Assembly (NCBI RefSeq): GCF_002967715.1
Contig: NZ_PUIA01000016.1
Span: 1 to 64,000 of the forward strand
Source: Blastopirellula marina
GTDB lineage: Bacteria > Planctomycetota > Planctomycetia > Pirellulales > Pirellulaceae
Length of the DNA: 64,000 bases
Direction: 5' to 3'
The translations under genes and the position numbers were made by a program. Under the pieces are notes generated by a model. The model ran no database searches. It saw only the letters and a program-made list of their open reading frames with translations, and was not told the origin of the DNA. This document shows positions 34,393 to 44,864 of this stretch, piece by piece. Positions within the stretch are counted from its first letter, which is position 1; each line of letters begins with the position of its first letter.

Positions 34393-34437
34393 TTGTCCCC
34401 TCGCCCCTCAGGGGAGAGGGCCAGGGTGAGGGGCAAT
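34393..34437. repeat. dispersed CCCTC/GAGGG palindromic repeat between PNP genes
   Basis: The stretch contains CCCCTCGCCCC-TCA-GGGGAGAGGG followed by CCAGGGTGAGGGG. It is a G/C-rich interrupted palindrome of a kind widespread in bacterial intergenic DNA (the antisense encodes the familiar L-T-L-A-L-S-P-E-G-R-G peptide). It may fold in the mRNA between the two PNP genes. Confidence 0.55.
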
Positions 34438-34491
34438 GTTGGTACACGGTTGGCCACTTGCCCAGAGTGGTAAGGGAACAGGAGTTGATGC

Positions 34492-35334
34492 TTGTTCAAG
34501 CTTAAAGCCCAGGTCGAGGATTTGGCTGCTGCCATTCGGCGTCGATGGAACGAACGCCCCTTGGCCGGAATCATTTTAGGAACAGGGCTCGGTACGCTGA
34601 CTGATGGTGTCGATGTCGAAGTGACGATCGACTACGAAGACCTGCCGCACATTCCATCTTCTACCGCCCTGAGTCATAAGGGGCGACTCGTATGTGGACG
34701 ACTGGGCACTGTCCCAGTGTTGGTCATGGAGGGCCGTTTTCATGTTTACGAAGGGTATTCGCTCGAAACGATTACCCTGCCGGTTCGCGTGATGAAGGCG
34801 CTGGGGGCTAGTATTCTGGTTGTCAGCAATGCCAGCGGCGGCATGAACCCGACTTATCAAAGCGGCGACATCATGCTGATGGAAGACCACATCAACTTCA
34901 TGTGGCGCAATCCGCTGACCGGGCACAGCGATCCGAATCTCGGCAAGCGTTTTCCCGATATGTCGAGTCCTTACGATAAAGAACTGCTCGACGCGGCCGC
35001 TCGCATTGCCCGCCGTGAAGGGATCCCGCATCATCGCGGCGTCTATGCGGCCATGACCGGGCCGAACTACGAAACGCGGAGCGAGTACCGCTTTCTCAAG
35101 AAGATCGGGGCCGACGTCGTTGGTATGAGCACCGTGCCGGAGGCGATCGTCGCGGCCCAGGTTGGCTTGCGCGTGTTGGCTTTATCGACGGTGACCAACA
35201 TCTGCCTGCCAGACAACTTGGGTTGTGTCGGCAAGTACGATGTCATTCGAGCCGCCCAGGCCGCCGAGCCTCGCCTACGTTACATTGTGAAAGAAGTCTT
35301 GCTCGAACAGCAAGGCCAGTTGGCAGCCGTCTAA
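34492..35334 (+). CDS. purine nucleoside phosphorylase paralog 2 (Asn at the purine-recognition position)
   Basis: This 280-residue homolog of the preceding gene aligns nearly throughout. It keeps G-T-G-L-G, G-R-F-H-V-Y-E-G-Y, G-P-N-Y-E-T and M-S-T-V-P-E, and has the usual Asn (N236 in T-V-T-N) of guanosine/inosine-type PNPs. The start is TTG, with GGAG eight bases upstream; the nearby ATG is out of frame. The pair arose by tandem duplication and probably differs in substrate. Its TAA overlaps the stop of the convergent membrane-protein gene by four bases. Confidence 0.9.
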   Translation: MFKLKAQVEDLAAAIRRRWNERPLAGIILGTGLGTLTDGVDVEVTIDYEDLPHIPSSTALSHKGRLVCGRLGTVPVLVMEGRFHVYEGYSLETITLPVRVMKALGASILVVSNASGGMNPTYQSGDIMLMEDHINFMWRNPLTGHSDPNLGKRFPDMSSPYDKELLDAAARIARREGIPHHRGVYAAMTGPNYETRSEYRFLKKIGADVVGMSTVPEAIVAAQVGLRVLALSTVTNICLPDNLGCVGKYDVIRAAQAAEPRLRYIVKEVLLEQQGQLAAV

Positions 35335-36794
35335 GGCGTGCCCTTTTTCCGCCAGAGCTGAAACTCGGCATTCGACCAGTCGATCTGAAAGCCATCCTGC
35401 TTGAGAAGACTCTCCAGTTCTGGCAGTTGGTCGCTGCGCGTGATCACGACATCGACTTGGGCTGTTTCCAGCGTACGATCGAGTGACTGGGGATTGAGAT
35501 CGATGGGATACCCGATCGAGTTTCGACGCGTGTAAAATGCCAGAACACGCGGTTTGAAGAACAGGCACATCTCTTCTGGATCGACCCGCTCGTTGACTTC
35601 TGCGAATAGTTCTTGCGCAGCTGGAGTCTCGGGACCATCTAATAGGCCGTACTCGGAAGCGGAGTACTCGCCGACATAGCAGGCCAGCGTGAAGACGACA
35701 AAGCCTGTCAGGCATACCTTTCGCCACGATTCTGATGCGGGAACGTTTTCCAGGGCATACAGCAGCCAAAACAAAAAGCCTGGCAATAAGGGCCACGTCA
35801 TGCGAATGCCATTGGCACCAGGCCAGACCACGATCAGTACAAAATAAAATACGCTGGCGATGGCCAGAAGCTGCGGCCGCGGCCAGCTTTCTTTGCAGAA
35901 ACCAGTGATTGCGATCAGTCCCAGAAAGAAGCCGGTCGCCGCGGTAAGCCACTTCGCGTAGCCATTCTTCCAGAAGTACAGAAACGAGACCGAGTCGGCA
36001 AACAGGTTCGACGCAAGCGTACGGACATTGATCTCGGAAAGCTGATCGAGGTAGCCAGAGCCACCGATCGGAAATGCGAACTTCTGAAAGGCATAGAAAA
36101 CAATGGCCGCCGTGATACTGACCACGACGTAGCGTGTTAAACGGCGGTAAAGGATAACCTCGGTCAGCAGCAGGGCAGGGGGTAGCACGATGCCAACGGT
36201 CCGCGTGCCGATGGCCAGATATATGAGTAGGCCGGTTACGATTGCCGGTCCGAAGTGCTCGGAAGGTTTTTCGGGATCGCCGCGGTAACGCTGATAGACA
36301 TAGAAGGTCAGCATCCACCACAGCATGAACAGATGCTCCGAGAGAATGGATAGATGGAAATCCCAGAAGATTGGACAGGTACCCAGCAGCCCTGCAAAAC
36401 AAAGGGACGCCCATGGTGATAGTCGTCTGGCGAATAGGATCGTGGAAATCGCGACCGTTGCGACAAACAGCACGAGAATCGCAACACGAAACGCAGTGTA
36501 GTTAACGCCAAAGACCGCGTAGATCGGTGCCAGAAACAGCGGAAAGAGCGGTGGGTAGGCGCGCGGCCCGATGACCGCCGCATCGGGGTTGTAGACATAG
36601 CCGGTGTCAGCGTAGCTTTCAAGGGTGGCCAGGTTGCGTGCGTGGCTCAAGTACTGGGCGAAGTCACCTCCCCAGTCGTGTCCCGCACGCAGCAAAGCAA
36701 GCTGAAAGAGAAACGTGCCGACCAGCAGGGCCGCGAAGAGATATTTCTGCAGCGAAGTCCATCCGTGAACACTTTGGCAATCCGTTGCTTTCAC
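35331..36794 (-). CDS. polytopic membrane protein, GT-C glycosyltransferase-like
   Basis: This 487-residue protein has roughly nine to eleven transmembrane helices. The first extracytoplasmic loop has G-G-D-F-A-Q-Y-L, the acidic site expected in GT-C enzymes that transfer sugars from polyprenyl phosphate. A ~90-residue soluble tail follows the last helix. This resembles the PMT/ArnT-like (GT39/GT83) superfamily, but no subfamily can be named. The first ~12 residues (K-A-T-D-C-Q-S-V) resemble peptides encoded by a dispersed planctomycete repeat, so the true start may lie downstream. It is convergent with PNP paralog 2, with overlapping stops. Confidence 0.7.
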   Translation of the reverse strand: MKATDCQSVHGWTSLQKYLFAALLVGTFLFQLALLRAGHDWGGDFAQYLSHARNLATLESYADTGYVYNPDAAVIGPRAYPPLFPLFLAPIYAVFGVNYTAFRVAILVLFVATVAISTILFARRLSPWASLCFAGLLGTCPIFWDFHLSILSEHLFMLWWMLTFYVYQRYRGDPEKPSEHFGPAIVTGLLIYLAIGTRTVGIVLPPALLLTEVILYRRLTRYVVVSITAAIVFYAFQKFAFPIGGSGYLDQLSEINVRTLASNLFADSVSFLYFWKNGYAKWLTAATGFFLGLIAITGFCKESWPRPQLLAIASVFYFVLIVVWPGANGIRMTWPLLPGFLFWLLYALENVPASESWRKVCLTGFVVFTLACYVGEYSASEYGLLDGPETPAAQELFAEVNERVDPEEMCLFFKPRVLAFYTRRNSIGYPIDLNPQSLDRTLETAQVDVVITRSDQLPELESLLKQDGFQIDWSNAEFQLWRKKGTP

Positions 36795-36809
36795 TGCAGT
36801 ACCGCTTAG

Positions 36810-37196
36810 TTATTTCTCTTGGACGAACTTATCCTGGTCGATTACTTCGAACATGTACCCGTTGGGATCTTGAAAGAAGAACCGCTCGAACGGAGTGGGG
36901 CGAATCGGCGGAATGACGTCGACGTTTCTTTCAGCGAGTCGCTCGCGAATGGTGACGAGCTTGGCAGCCGAAAAAAGAAAGGCGAAGTGGCGACCGAATT
37001 CCCGTTCGAATGGAGACACCTGGAAGTCATCGACCTGCAGCACGTGGACCTGCTGGCCGTGCCCGATATCGAGCCAATAGGTTGTCAGGTCGACGTTAGC
37101 TGGGCGATGGACTTCCGGCCAGTCGAAGATCTCTTGAAAGAACTTAGCCGTAGCCGCGGAATCTTGTGTGGCGATCGTGAGGTGGGCGAGCGACAT
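36810..37196 (-). CDS. VOC (glyoxalase/bleomycin-resistance fold) family protein
   Basis: This 128-residue protein has two beta-alpha-beta-beta-beta units: H-L-T-I-A-T-Q-D at the start, and F-F-F-Q-D-P-N-G-Y-M-F-E-V-I near the end with the usual C-terminal Glu metal ligand. The ATG at 37196 overlaps the stop of the DJ-1/PfpI gene by one base (TAATG), so start choice and coupling are clear. Given the DJ-1 partner, a role in aldehyde/glyoxal detoxification is possible but not shown. Confidence 0.85.
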   Translation of the reverse strand: MSLAHLTIATQDSAATAKFFQEIFDWPEVHRPANVDLTTYWLDIGHGQQVHVLQVDDFQVSPFEREFGRHFAFLFSAAKLVTIRERLAERNVDVIPPIRPTPFERFFFQDPNGYMFEVIDQDKFVQEK

Positions 37197-37735
37197 TAGG
37201 CTTGTTTCTCCAGCACGCCGATGATCGCACGACAAAACGCCGGGAGGTCGTCGGGGCGGCGACTGGTAACGATATGGCCGTCGACGACTACTTCCGCATC
37301 TTCCCAGGTAACGCCGGCATGGATCATGTCGTCTTTGATGCCTGGTGAACCCGTTTGGCGAGTCCCACGACAGATACCGGCCGAAGCCAGGAACCATCCT
37401 CCGTGGCAAATGGCGGCCACCAATTGGCCTTTGTCGTGAAAGTGTCGAACGAGCGATTTCACCTGATCTTCTCGGCGTAGCCGATCAGGCATGAAACCGC
37501 CAGGGCAGATCACACCGTCGAACGTGTTGGGGTCGAGATCCGCGATCGCGATATCGGCTTTCGCGGGATAGGTGTGCTTGCCGGCGTACGTTTCGCCTGC
37601 GGTAAGACCAGCCAAAACGGATTCGGCCCCGGCTTCTTTCAAGCGCAGGTGAGGATACCACAGTTCGAGATCTTCGTAGATGTCACCTACAAAGATGAGA
37701 ATTCGTTTTCCGGCGAGGGTTTGCTCAGAGGGCAT
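37196..37735 (-). CDS. DJ-1/PfpI family protein
   Basis: This 179-residue single-domain protein has the nucleophile-elbow C110-H111 in A-A-I-C-H-G-G, the partner Glu near 22 (Y-E-D-L-E) and C-P-G-G-F. Members act as glyoxalase III/deglycase-like enzymes, chaperones or proteases; the sequence alone does not decide. It is coupled to the VOC gene through TAATG. Confidence 0.88.
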   Translation of the reverse strand: MPSEQTLAGKRILIFVGDIYEDLELWYPHLRLKEAGAESVLAGLTAGETYAGKHTYPAKADIAIADLDPNTFDGVICPGGFMPDRLRREDQVKSLVRHFHDKGQLVAAICHGGWFLASAGICRGTRQTGSPGIKDDMIHAGVTWEDAEVVVDGHIVTSRRPDDLPAFCRAIIGVLEKQA

Positions 37736-37933
37736 GAAAAATCCTTATTCGTATTCGATCTGCGTTATTGTTTCGAATATTCGCCGCAATTGCCAGTCCC
37801 TAAGCAATCAGTGCTGTGGTGGGGGATGCTGGCACAGGGAATCTCGGACATCGACTCGACCCGACTGAAATGAGGGGTAGAATAAAAGTCGGTCGTCCTG
37901 CCGTATTTCTCTTCCTTGGGAGCCTCTACTGAC

Positions 37934-39580
37934 ATGCCTCGCCGAATGATAACTGTGAACAACGCCGCATTGGGATGGATCTCCGCGACGCTCGTGGGCG
38001 TGGTGATGTTGGTTGGTTGTGGAGACAACGTCAAGTTTCGCAATCCACTGGCCAAGAACGAGCCCAAGCAGCAGCCCGCTCCTGCACAGCCGGCACCTAA
38101 GCCCAAGGCGGATCCCAAGCCGGTGCAGACCAAAGAAGCCCAAGCTCGCAATACGATGATTCGCACGACCTCGCTGCGAGGCGGCGGTGCCAGCCGGTTT
38201 GGTAGCGGCAAAGCGGTGGGAGCCAATTCGAGTGTCGAAGAAAACGTCGAACGGTTGCGTTCGGAGATCGCCAGCAGCATCGACTTCGCTCCGACCATGA
38301 TTGTCTGGGTCGTTGACTCGACGCTCAGTGCTTCCGAACTGCGAAGTTCGTGGGCTAGTGGTGTGAAGAAGCTGTACTCCGACTTTCAGGCCAATGGCTT
38401 GCCTGGGGGAAAATCGGCAGAAGCTCTTTCTACCGCGATTGTCAGCTTTGGCGAGAAAACCGATTTCGTACTCGAGCAGCCGACGACCGACTTCAATGAA
38501 GTGATCGGCAAGCTCAACGCCATTCAGACCGACAACTCGGGCAAGGAATCTACCTTCGCCACAATCGGCCAGGTCTTCGATAAGTACGGCCCGATCAAGC
38601 AGCAGCAAGCTCGCGAGCTGATGGTGGTTGTGGTTACTGATGAAGCTGGCGATGACTGGCAACAGGTCGACGCGATCGTGGAAAAGGCCAACACGACCGG
38701 TGTGCGAGTGTATGCGATTGGTGTGCCTGCCCCGATGGGACGCAAGATGGCAGAAGTCGCCCCGCAGGAATCGCGAACCGACGGCATACCAGCGATGCTG
38801 CAAGGACCGGAAACACGTTACTCGCAACGTGTCGATATGAAGTTCAACAGTGGCGGGTTCGGCGGTGACGACGTCGATAGCGGCTACGGTCCATTCAGTT
38901 TGACCTATTTGGCCTATCAAACGCGTGGATCGTTTCTCGTGTCGCGGCTTCGCTCGGCTCCTTGGCCAGGCAGTGCCATACGGTTCGAGGACGAGGTGAT
39001 GCGAAAGTACCCGCCACAGTACCTGACCGAAGCCCAGTATCAGACCCAGCTCTCCGAGAACAAAGCGCTCGCCGCGCTGCATCAGGCTGCTTCGCAAGGA
39101 CAGGTCGAAGCGATGACCTATCCCGCTTCGCAGTTCGTGGTGGAGGACGAAGCTCGGCTGAAAAACGCACTGGATGGAGCCCAACGCATTGCTGCACGCT
39201 TAGAGCCGCTGATCAACGCTATTTACGATCCGCTGGCCGAAGGGGAGAAAGATCGCGATAAGATCACCGATAAGCGTTGGCAGGCCAGCTACGACCTGGC
39301 CCTGGGCCGCGCCGCTGCCAATAAGGCTCGCGTCGATGGTTACAACCAGATGCTCGCGATTCTGAAGGGGGGGCGAAAGTTCGAGGACCCTTCGCACAAC
39401 ACGTGGAACCTCGAACCGGCCGATACCCTGGAAGAAGCTGGTAGCCGCCTGGAAAAGACCCGCCTGCAGGCCAAAGAGTATCTCGAACGTGTCATCAAAG
39501 AACACCCGGACACGCCATGGGCCTACTTTGCAGAAAAAGAGCTGGAAGCGCCTATCGGCTGGAAGTGGGTTGAATACTAA
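37934..39580 (+). CDS. VWA-domain lipoprotein
   Basis: This is a 548-residue protein from the ATG at 37934. It has a lipoprotein signal with C29 (M-L-V-G-C-G) and a Pro/Lys/Gln-rich linker (about 40-75). A von Willebrand A-like domain at about 115-300 begins W-V-V-D-S-T-L-S-A-S, a degenerate MIDAS, with a V-V-V-V-T-D-E-A-G-D strand later. The C-terminal 200 residues are helical and charged. It is probably anchored in the membrane facing the periplasm as an assembly or scaffold protein. A reduced MIDAS suggests weakened metal-dependent adhesion. Confidence 0.8.
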   Translation: MPRRMITVNNAALGWISATLVGVVMLVGCGDNVKFRNPLAKNEPKQQPAPAQPAPKPKADPKPVQTKEAQARNTMIRTTSLRGGGASRFGSGKAVGANSSVEENVERLRSEIASSIDFAPTMIVWVVDSTLSASELRSSWASGVKKLYSDFQANGLPGGKSAEALSTAIVSFGEKTDFVLEQPTTDFNEVIGKLNAIQTDNSGKESTFATIGQVFDKYGPIKQQQARELMVVVVTDEAGDDWQQVDAIVEKANTTGVRVYAIGVPAPMGRKMAEVAPQESRTDGIPAMLQGPETRYSQRVDMKFNSGGFGGDDVDSGYGPFSLTYLAYQTRGSFLVSRLRSAPWPGSAIRFEDEVMRKYPPQYLTEAQYQTQLSENKALAALHQAASQGQVEAMTYPASQFVVEDEARLKNALDGAQRIAARLEPLINAIYDPLAEGEKDRDKITDKRWQASYDLALGRAAANKARVDGYNQMLAILKGGRKFEDPSHNTWNLEPADTLEEAGSRLEKTRLQAKEYLERVIKEHPDTPWAYFAEKELEAPIGWKWVEY

Positions 39581-39622
39581 TCGATTTCGACAGTTCCGCG
39601 CTTAGTGCCTGTTTGCTGGCAT

Positions 39623-39660
39623 AAAAAAAGGCCGGCACCGTATACGACGGTGCCGACCCA
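39623..39660 (-). terminator. terminator for the YceH-like gene
   Basis: On the minus strand GGTCGGCACCGTCG and CGGTGCCGGCC pair and seven T follow. It lies 163 bases past the YceH stop. The plus strand has no U-run, so it does not serve the VWA gene. Confidence 0.65.
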
Positions 39661-39822
39661 ATTGGAACGCTTCACAGCGAGAGTCATTCTCAATCACGCT
39701 CTCGCGGATAGCAATTGGCGCAGCGATTAATGCAGGCTGATTCGTCAAAACTAAAACGCACCTTAAAGCGAAGTTAACTCGCACGGCAACTTCCGTTACT
39801 GTGAGGGGCGTGAAGATGCCGA

Positions 39823-40605
39823 TCAGGTCATGCTCGACCAGATATCTTCAACGTCCTTCTTCAGGCGTTCGAGTTCCGCCTTCAGGGCGGCCACTTCTGC
39901 GCGGAGCTCGGCAATCTCCGAACTATCGGAAGACGCGGTTGCCGACGTAGCAACTGGCGCTGGCGGAGGAGACGTTGGCTCGGGGCTGACCGGACGCTGG
40001 ACTGGTTCGGCGATCGACGTGGCGTCAGGCGGTTCGACATGCGATTCGACAACTCGTCCATCGCCCAACTGGTTGCGCTGCTCGGTCAGTTCCTTCTCGC
40101 TGAACAGCGCATGCGTAACGACTTGCCCGCGCCCCTTGGGGGTGAGCGGTATGATCAGCTTCTTTCGCTGGAGATCATCCAGAAGTGGCTGCAGCGAGCC
40201 CATATCGGGAATCTTGCCCATTCGAGCTGCCCGGCCGCGCAGCTCGCCCACGGTTTGGGGACCGCGCAGTAGCAACTCGGCCATCACGGCAAGTTCGTTT
40301 CCATCGCAGCCCAGCCAGTCTTTGGCATAGTGGCGAAACTTGACGACGCGTCCGTCTCCATGCACTTCGGCGACAGCACCCATCTCGCGCAGCTGCTCGA
40401 TCGCTTCCTCGACTTCCCAGCTTTCCAGGTTCAGTTGAGGGTCGCGATTGCTTTTCTGATTACTGCCGGTCGTCAGACCGTTAAGGGACATGGGATAGGC
40501 ATCTGGCGTTGTCTTGGCTTTCTCGATCAGCACGCCAAGCACGCGACGCTGGATCTTGGAAAGGGGACGCCACGCTGGCTCCGGGGTATGCATATCTTCA
40601 GACAT
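39823..40605 (-). CDS. YceH/DUF480 family winged-helix protein with coiled-coil tail
   Basis: This is a 260-residue protein from the ATG at 40605. Two tandem winged-helix units at about 10-170 carry family motifs R-R-V-L-G-V-L-I-E-K, D-A-Y-P-M-S-L-N-G-L, N-Q-K-S-N-R-D-P and R-G-P-Q-T-V-G-E-L-R-G-R. A Pro/Ser/Ala linker and a Glu/Leu coiled coil (about 228-258) follow, longer than the E. coli protein. Function of the family is unknown. DNA binding is plausible from the fold. Confidence 0.85.
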   Translation of the reverse strand: MSEDMHTPEPAWRPLSKIQRRVLGVLIEKAKTTPDAYPMSLNGLTTGSNQKSNRDPQLNLESWEVEEAIEQLREMGAVAEVHGDGRVVKFRHYAKDWLGCDGNELAVMAELLLRGPQTVGELRGRAARMGKIPDMGSLQPLLDDLQRKKLIIPLTPKGRGQVVTHALFSEKELTEQRNQLGDGRVVESHVEPPDATSIAEPVQRPVSPEPTSPPPAPVATSATASSDSSEIAELRAEVAALKAELERLKKDVEDIWSSMT

Positions 40606-40757
40606 GGATGGGGTCTTTCCTGAAACGACACAACTGGGTTTGTCGCGCAGGATACGACGCTGCATGCCAAATGGCAAGGTCCGAAGGGGATCAACCTGAA
40701 TAACGGCACAACGAATAGCGCGCGATTCGTTGTGCCGCGATGGGCGGTCGACCCTGC

Positions 40758-41264
40758 TTACGCCGTTGCGTCTTTAGCTGCTGGAATGAGGAATTCCAGG
40801 TGATGCTGGCAATGCCACAGGTGAACCTTTCGCCACTGATCGTTCGTTAAACTGCCAAAAAGTGGCGATGGAACGAACTGGGCGTTGGGGTCGGTAATTC
40901 GGGCGATTGCAGCTTCCAGTTGAGGAATCGCCTTGGGATCCTCAGCCCATTCTCCGGGAGTGAACTCCTTGAGCGTGGGTAGCCTGGCCGGCATCTGCTC
41001 GTTTCGCAGAATCTTGCCCAGGTACATCATGCGGGCAATCGGCCGAACGATCGCGGCATAGAAAGGTGCTGGCGGAAAACCGTCGAGCGACGCATCCATG
41101 AATCGCGATAGGTGATCGCAGATTTGTCCTAGCGACCACTTCGATACGCGGTGGTAACCGACACGAGAAAGACTTCTTGCTTCACCGAGAACGTCTTCGA
41201 AGTTCTCGAAATGAAGTTCGCGCCGCGACAACTTGTCGCTTGCGCCATTGCGATGAAAGCTCAT
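40758..41264 (-). CDS. DUF1569 (DinB-like) family protein
   Basis: This is a 168-residue protein from the ATG at 41264. A four-helix DinB-like pattern shows in W-S-L-G-Q-I-C-D-H-L-S-R-F-M and the C-terminal H-L-W-H-C-Q-H-H-L-E-F-L, where His residues could bind metal. This matches the planctomycete-rich DUF1569 family. Activity unknown. It is separate from eboB by about 200 bases that hold nothing I can name. Confidence 0.75.
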   Translation of the reverse strand: MSFHRNGASDKLSRRELHFENFEDVLGEARSLSRVGYHRVSKWSLGQICDHLSRFMDASLDGFPPAPFYAAIVRPIARMMYLGKILRNEQMPARLPTLKEFTPGEWAEDPKAIPQLEAAIARITDPNAQFVPSPLFGSLTNDQWRKVHLWHCQHHLEFLIPAAKDATA

Positions 41265-41462
41265 AACACACCGTAAGTAAGCTGGTCCAGTCGTCGGGTC
41301 GCAAACGTAACGACCCTTAAGGCAAAGTGCTGGGTGCCTCTGGATAGCGAAAGCAAAATGCGGTTCCGAACGCATTTCCTTTTACTGTGGTGCCTAGCGT
41401 CTCTGTTCAGTTGCTTCCCTTGCGGGAAACCGATCCGTCTTGAAGCTGGAAGACGTATGAGC

Positions 41463-42374
41463 TTATTGAATGATACGATCGTCTTCAGGCTTATCGACTC
41501 GAGGAGCCTGGCCTCCCCGCAGAACGCTATTCCCTTCAAACAACGTACGTTGATCGATGGGTTCTGGGGTGAGCCAATCCGATTCCTCGAACTGACCGCT
41601 CTGGCCATAAGCAGCCAAAGCGTTCTTGTAACAGGTTAACTCAACGTGCTCTTGCGGGACACCCCGCTCGAGCATCAAATTGCCAGTTTTCGGAACGGCT
41701 AACGGGTCGGAAACACCCCAATCGGCGGAGGAATCGACAATGATTCTCTCTGGACCGTATTTCTTTACGATCTCGACCATGCGTTCGTTCCCCATTTTGG
41801 TCTTGGGGTAGATGGTGAACGCGGCCCAGTAGCCACGTCGCAGGACTTCTTCGCAGGTCTCCTCATTGTTGTGGTCGATCACCACTAAATGGGGTGGGAT
41901 TTCGTGTTCTTCGATGATGTCCATGCTGCGATACGTTCCCTGCTTTTTGTTGCGGTGGGGCGTATGGATCAGCACCGGCAGGTCGACTTCCTTCGCCATT
42001 TCCAGCTGCAGACGGAGGTATTTCTCCTCGAGGGCGGTCATGTCATCGAAACCAATTTCCCCCACGGCCACGACGTTCTCTTTAGCTAGGAACAGTGGCA
42101 TGATCTCCATGACTTGTTCGGCCAAGGCCTCGTTGTTGGCTTCCTTCGAGTTGAGCCCAATGGTGCAATAGTGGCGAATGCCAAACTGGGCCGCGCGGAA
42201 CTTCTCGAAACCGACCAGGCTGCTGAAGTAGTCCTGGAAGGAACCGACGTTGGTGCGAGGTTGCCCCAGCCAAAATGCCGGCTCGATGATCGCCGCCACG
42301 CCTGCTTTGGCCATCGCTTCGTAGTCGTCGGTCGTACGCGAGGTAACGTGAATGTGGGGGTCGATGAATTTCAT
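41463..42374 (-). CDS. eboB: TatD-like metal-dependent hydrolase, EboB-type
   Basis: This 303-residue amidohydrolase-fold protein has metal motifs D-P-H-I-H-V at the N-terminus, V-G-E-I-G-F, L-I-H-T-P-H and I-V-D-S-S-A-D-W-G. It lies 64 bases after eboA on the same strand. That order (EboA, then a TatD hydrolase) is the start of the ebo/EDB cluster, which in Nostoc is needed to move a scytonemin precursor to the periplasm. The usual eboC (UbiA prenyltransferase), eboD and eboE are missing here, so assignment relies on the EboA neighbour. Confidence 0.75.
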   Translation of the reverse strand: MKFIDPHIHVTSRTTDDYEAMAKAGVAAIIEPAFWLGQPRTNVGSFQDYFSSLVGFEKFRAAQFGIRHYCTIGLNSKEANNEALAEQVMEIMPLFLAKENVVAVGEIGFDDMTALEEKYLRLQLEMAKEVDLPVLIHTPHRNKKQGTYRSMDIIEEHEIPPHLVVIDHNNEETCEEVLRRGYWAAFTIYPKTKMGNERMVEIVKKYGPERIIVDSSADWGVSDPLAVPKTGNLMLERGVPQEHVELTCYKNALAAYGQSGQFEESDWLTPEPIDQRTLFEGNSVLRGGQAPRVDKPEDDRIIQ

Positions 42375-42382
42375 GGAATTGG

Positions 42383-42417
42383 TTTTCAGTTGTCAGTGTT
42401 CAGTTATCAGCAACTCA
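42383..42417. repeat. TTTTCAGT/GTTCAGT-type dispersed repeat
   Basis: Direct reiterations TTTTCAGT-TGTCAGTG-TTCAGTTATCAG lie between eboA and eboB. They are related to the arms of the palindrome at 9200-9265. They lie in what should be the eboA-eboB transcript. Confidence 0.55.
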
Positions 42418-42438
42418 GCCAGCGGTAGCATGTCTATG

Positions 42439-43308
42439 CTAGTACGCTTGCTGAGCGATATCACGCCAAGTGATTTCGCCGCTTTCGGCTCGCTTGGCGA
42501 TTTCAGGATTGGTTTTCAGGATGTCGTCGGCCTCGTCTGAAGCGGTCGAAACCAGGGCCAACGCGATGGCCGATTGTTCGAGCTGTTCGCCGGAAGCATA
42601 TAGTGCTTTCATGTCTTCTAATGCTATTTCATCGGCAAACGGGGCGGCCACTCGCCACAACTCTACGGGAATCGGTCGCTTCGCCGCGCGGCGTTCGTGG
42701 GCAAAGTCGATCAGCATGCGTGCCAGTTCCGGATTCACGCGACGATCGAGCCCTTCGATTGGGTCGAGTGCCGTACCAATGAACAGCGCCTTAAGAACCA
42801 TCTGATTCCAGGCCTGCTCCGACATCAGTTCCATCGGCAGCGGATTGTGGTGTGCGATCGACTCGAAGATTGACTTGACGTTGGTGCGAGTGCCTTCGGA
42901 TAAGCGGTCGTCGAAAAGCTCTTGGTGTGGCAGCAGTTGCAGGGACTGGTACAGGCAAATCTGTTCGCGAATCTCTGCCGTTTGGAACAGCTTCTCCAGC
43001 GTGACAAAAAACGCGGCGTCGTCTTCCGCAGGAAGGGACATCAGCAGGAGCACGCGAGCTGCCTGGTCGATCGTCCAGGTATGCGGCATCCAACCGGGCC
43101 GGGCCTCGGCAGCATCGTTATAGTCGCGCTCGGTCAGCTGAAGATCGGCTTTGCCGATCTTTCGCGGAGCAAAGCCAAAGGCCATGTACAGCGATTTGAG
43201 ATCGCCGGTGGCGACTGCTTCACGCTGCGTATCGAGCCATGCCTGGCCGGAATCGGAAGCCTGACGCAGAATCCAATTCTCTAACAGTTGAACTGGGGTG
43301 TAGGACAT
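42439..43308 (-). CDS. eboA: EboA family protein
   Basis: This 289-residue helical protein has the family signature N-Q-M-V-L-K-A-L-F-I-G and G-L-D-R-R-V-N-P-E-L-A-R-M with A-H-E-R-R-A-A at about 185-225. EboA proteins are uncharacterised biochemically and are the marker of ebo clusters linked to metabolite delivery across the inner membrane. No signal peptide, so probably cytoplasmic. Upstream is hemB, with ~140 bases between. Confidence 0.85.
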   Translation of the reverse strand: MSYTPVQLLENWILRQASDSGQAWLDTQREAVATGDLKSLYMAFGFAPRKIGKADLQLTERDYNDAAEARPGWMPHTWTIDQAARVLLLMSLPAEDDAAFFVTLEKLFQTAEIREQICLYQSLQLLPHQELFDDRLSEGTRTNVKSIFESIAHHNPLPMELMSEQAWNQMVLKALFIGTALDPIEGLDRRVNPELARMLIDFAHERRAAKRPIPVELWRVAAPFADEIALEDMKALYASGEQLEQSAIALALVSTASDEADDILKTNPEIAKRAESGEITWRDIAQQAY

Positions 43309-43451
43309 AGGGTCGACCTGATCGTCTGATGAAGGTTCTCTGACCGCAATGCGAAAAGCCAGAGAACCTCATTTAGCCTAAATCTAGAAACTCCACGAAG
43401 CAAGGACGTGGGACAATGCTGCGCGAGTTCCTATCGTGGGTTGGTAAAGGA

Positions 43452-44864
<1,413 letters not shown>

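Noticed and set aside
41334-41639. 101-codon rightward frame with a hydrophobic start
   Set aside because: It overlaps the 3' end of eboB on the other strand and has no ribosome site or homology I recognise.
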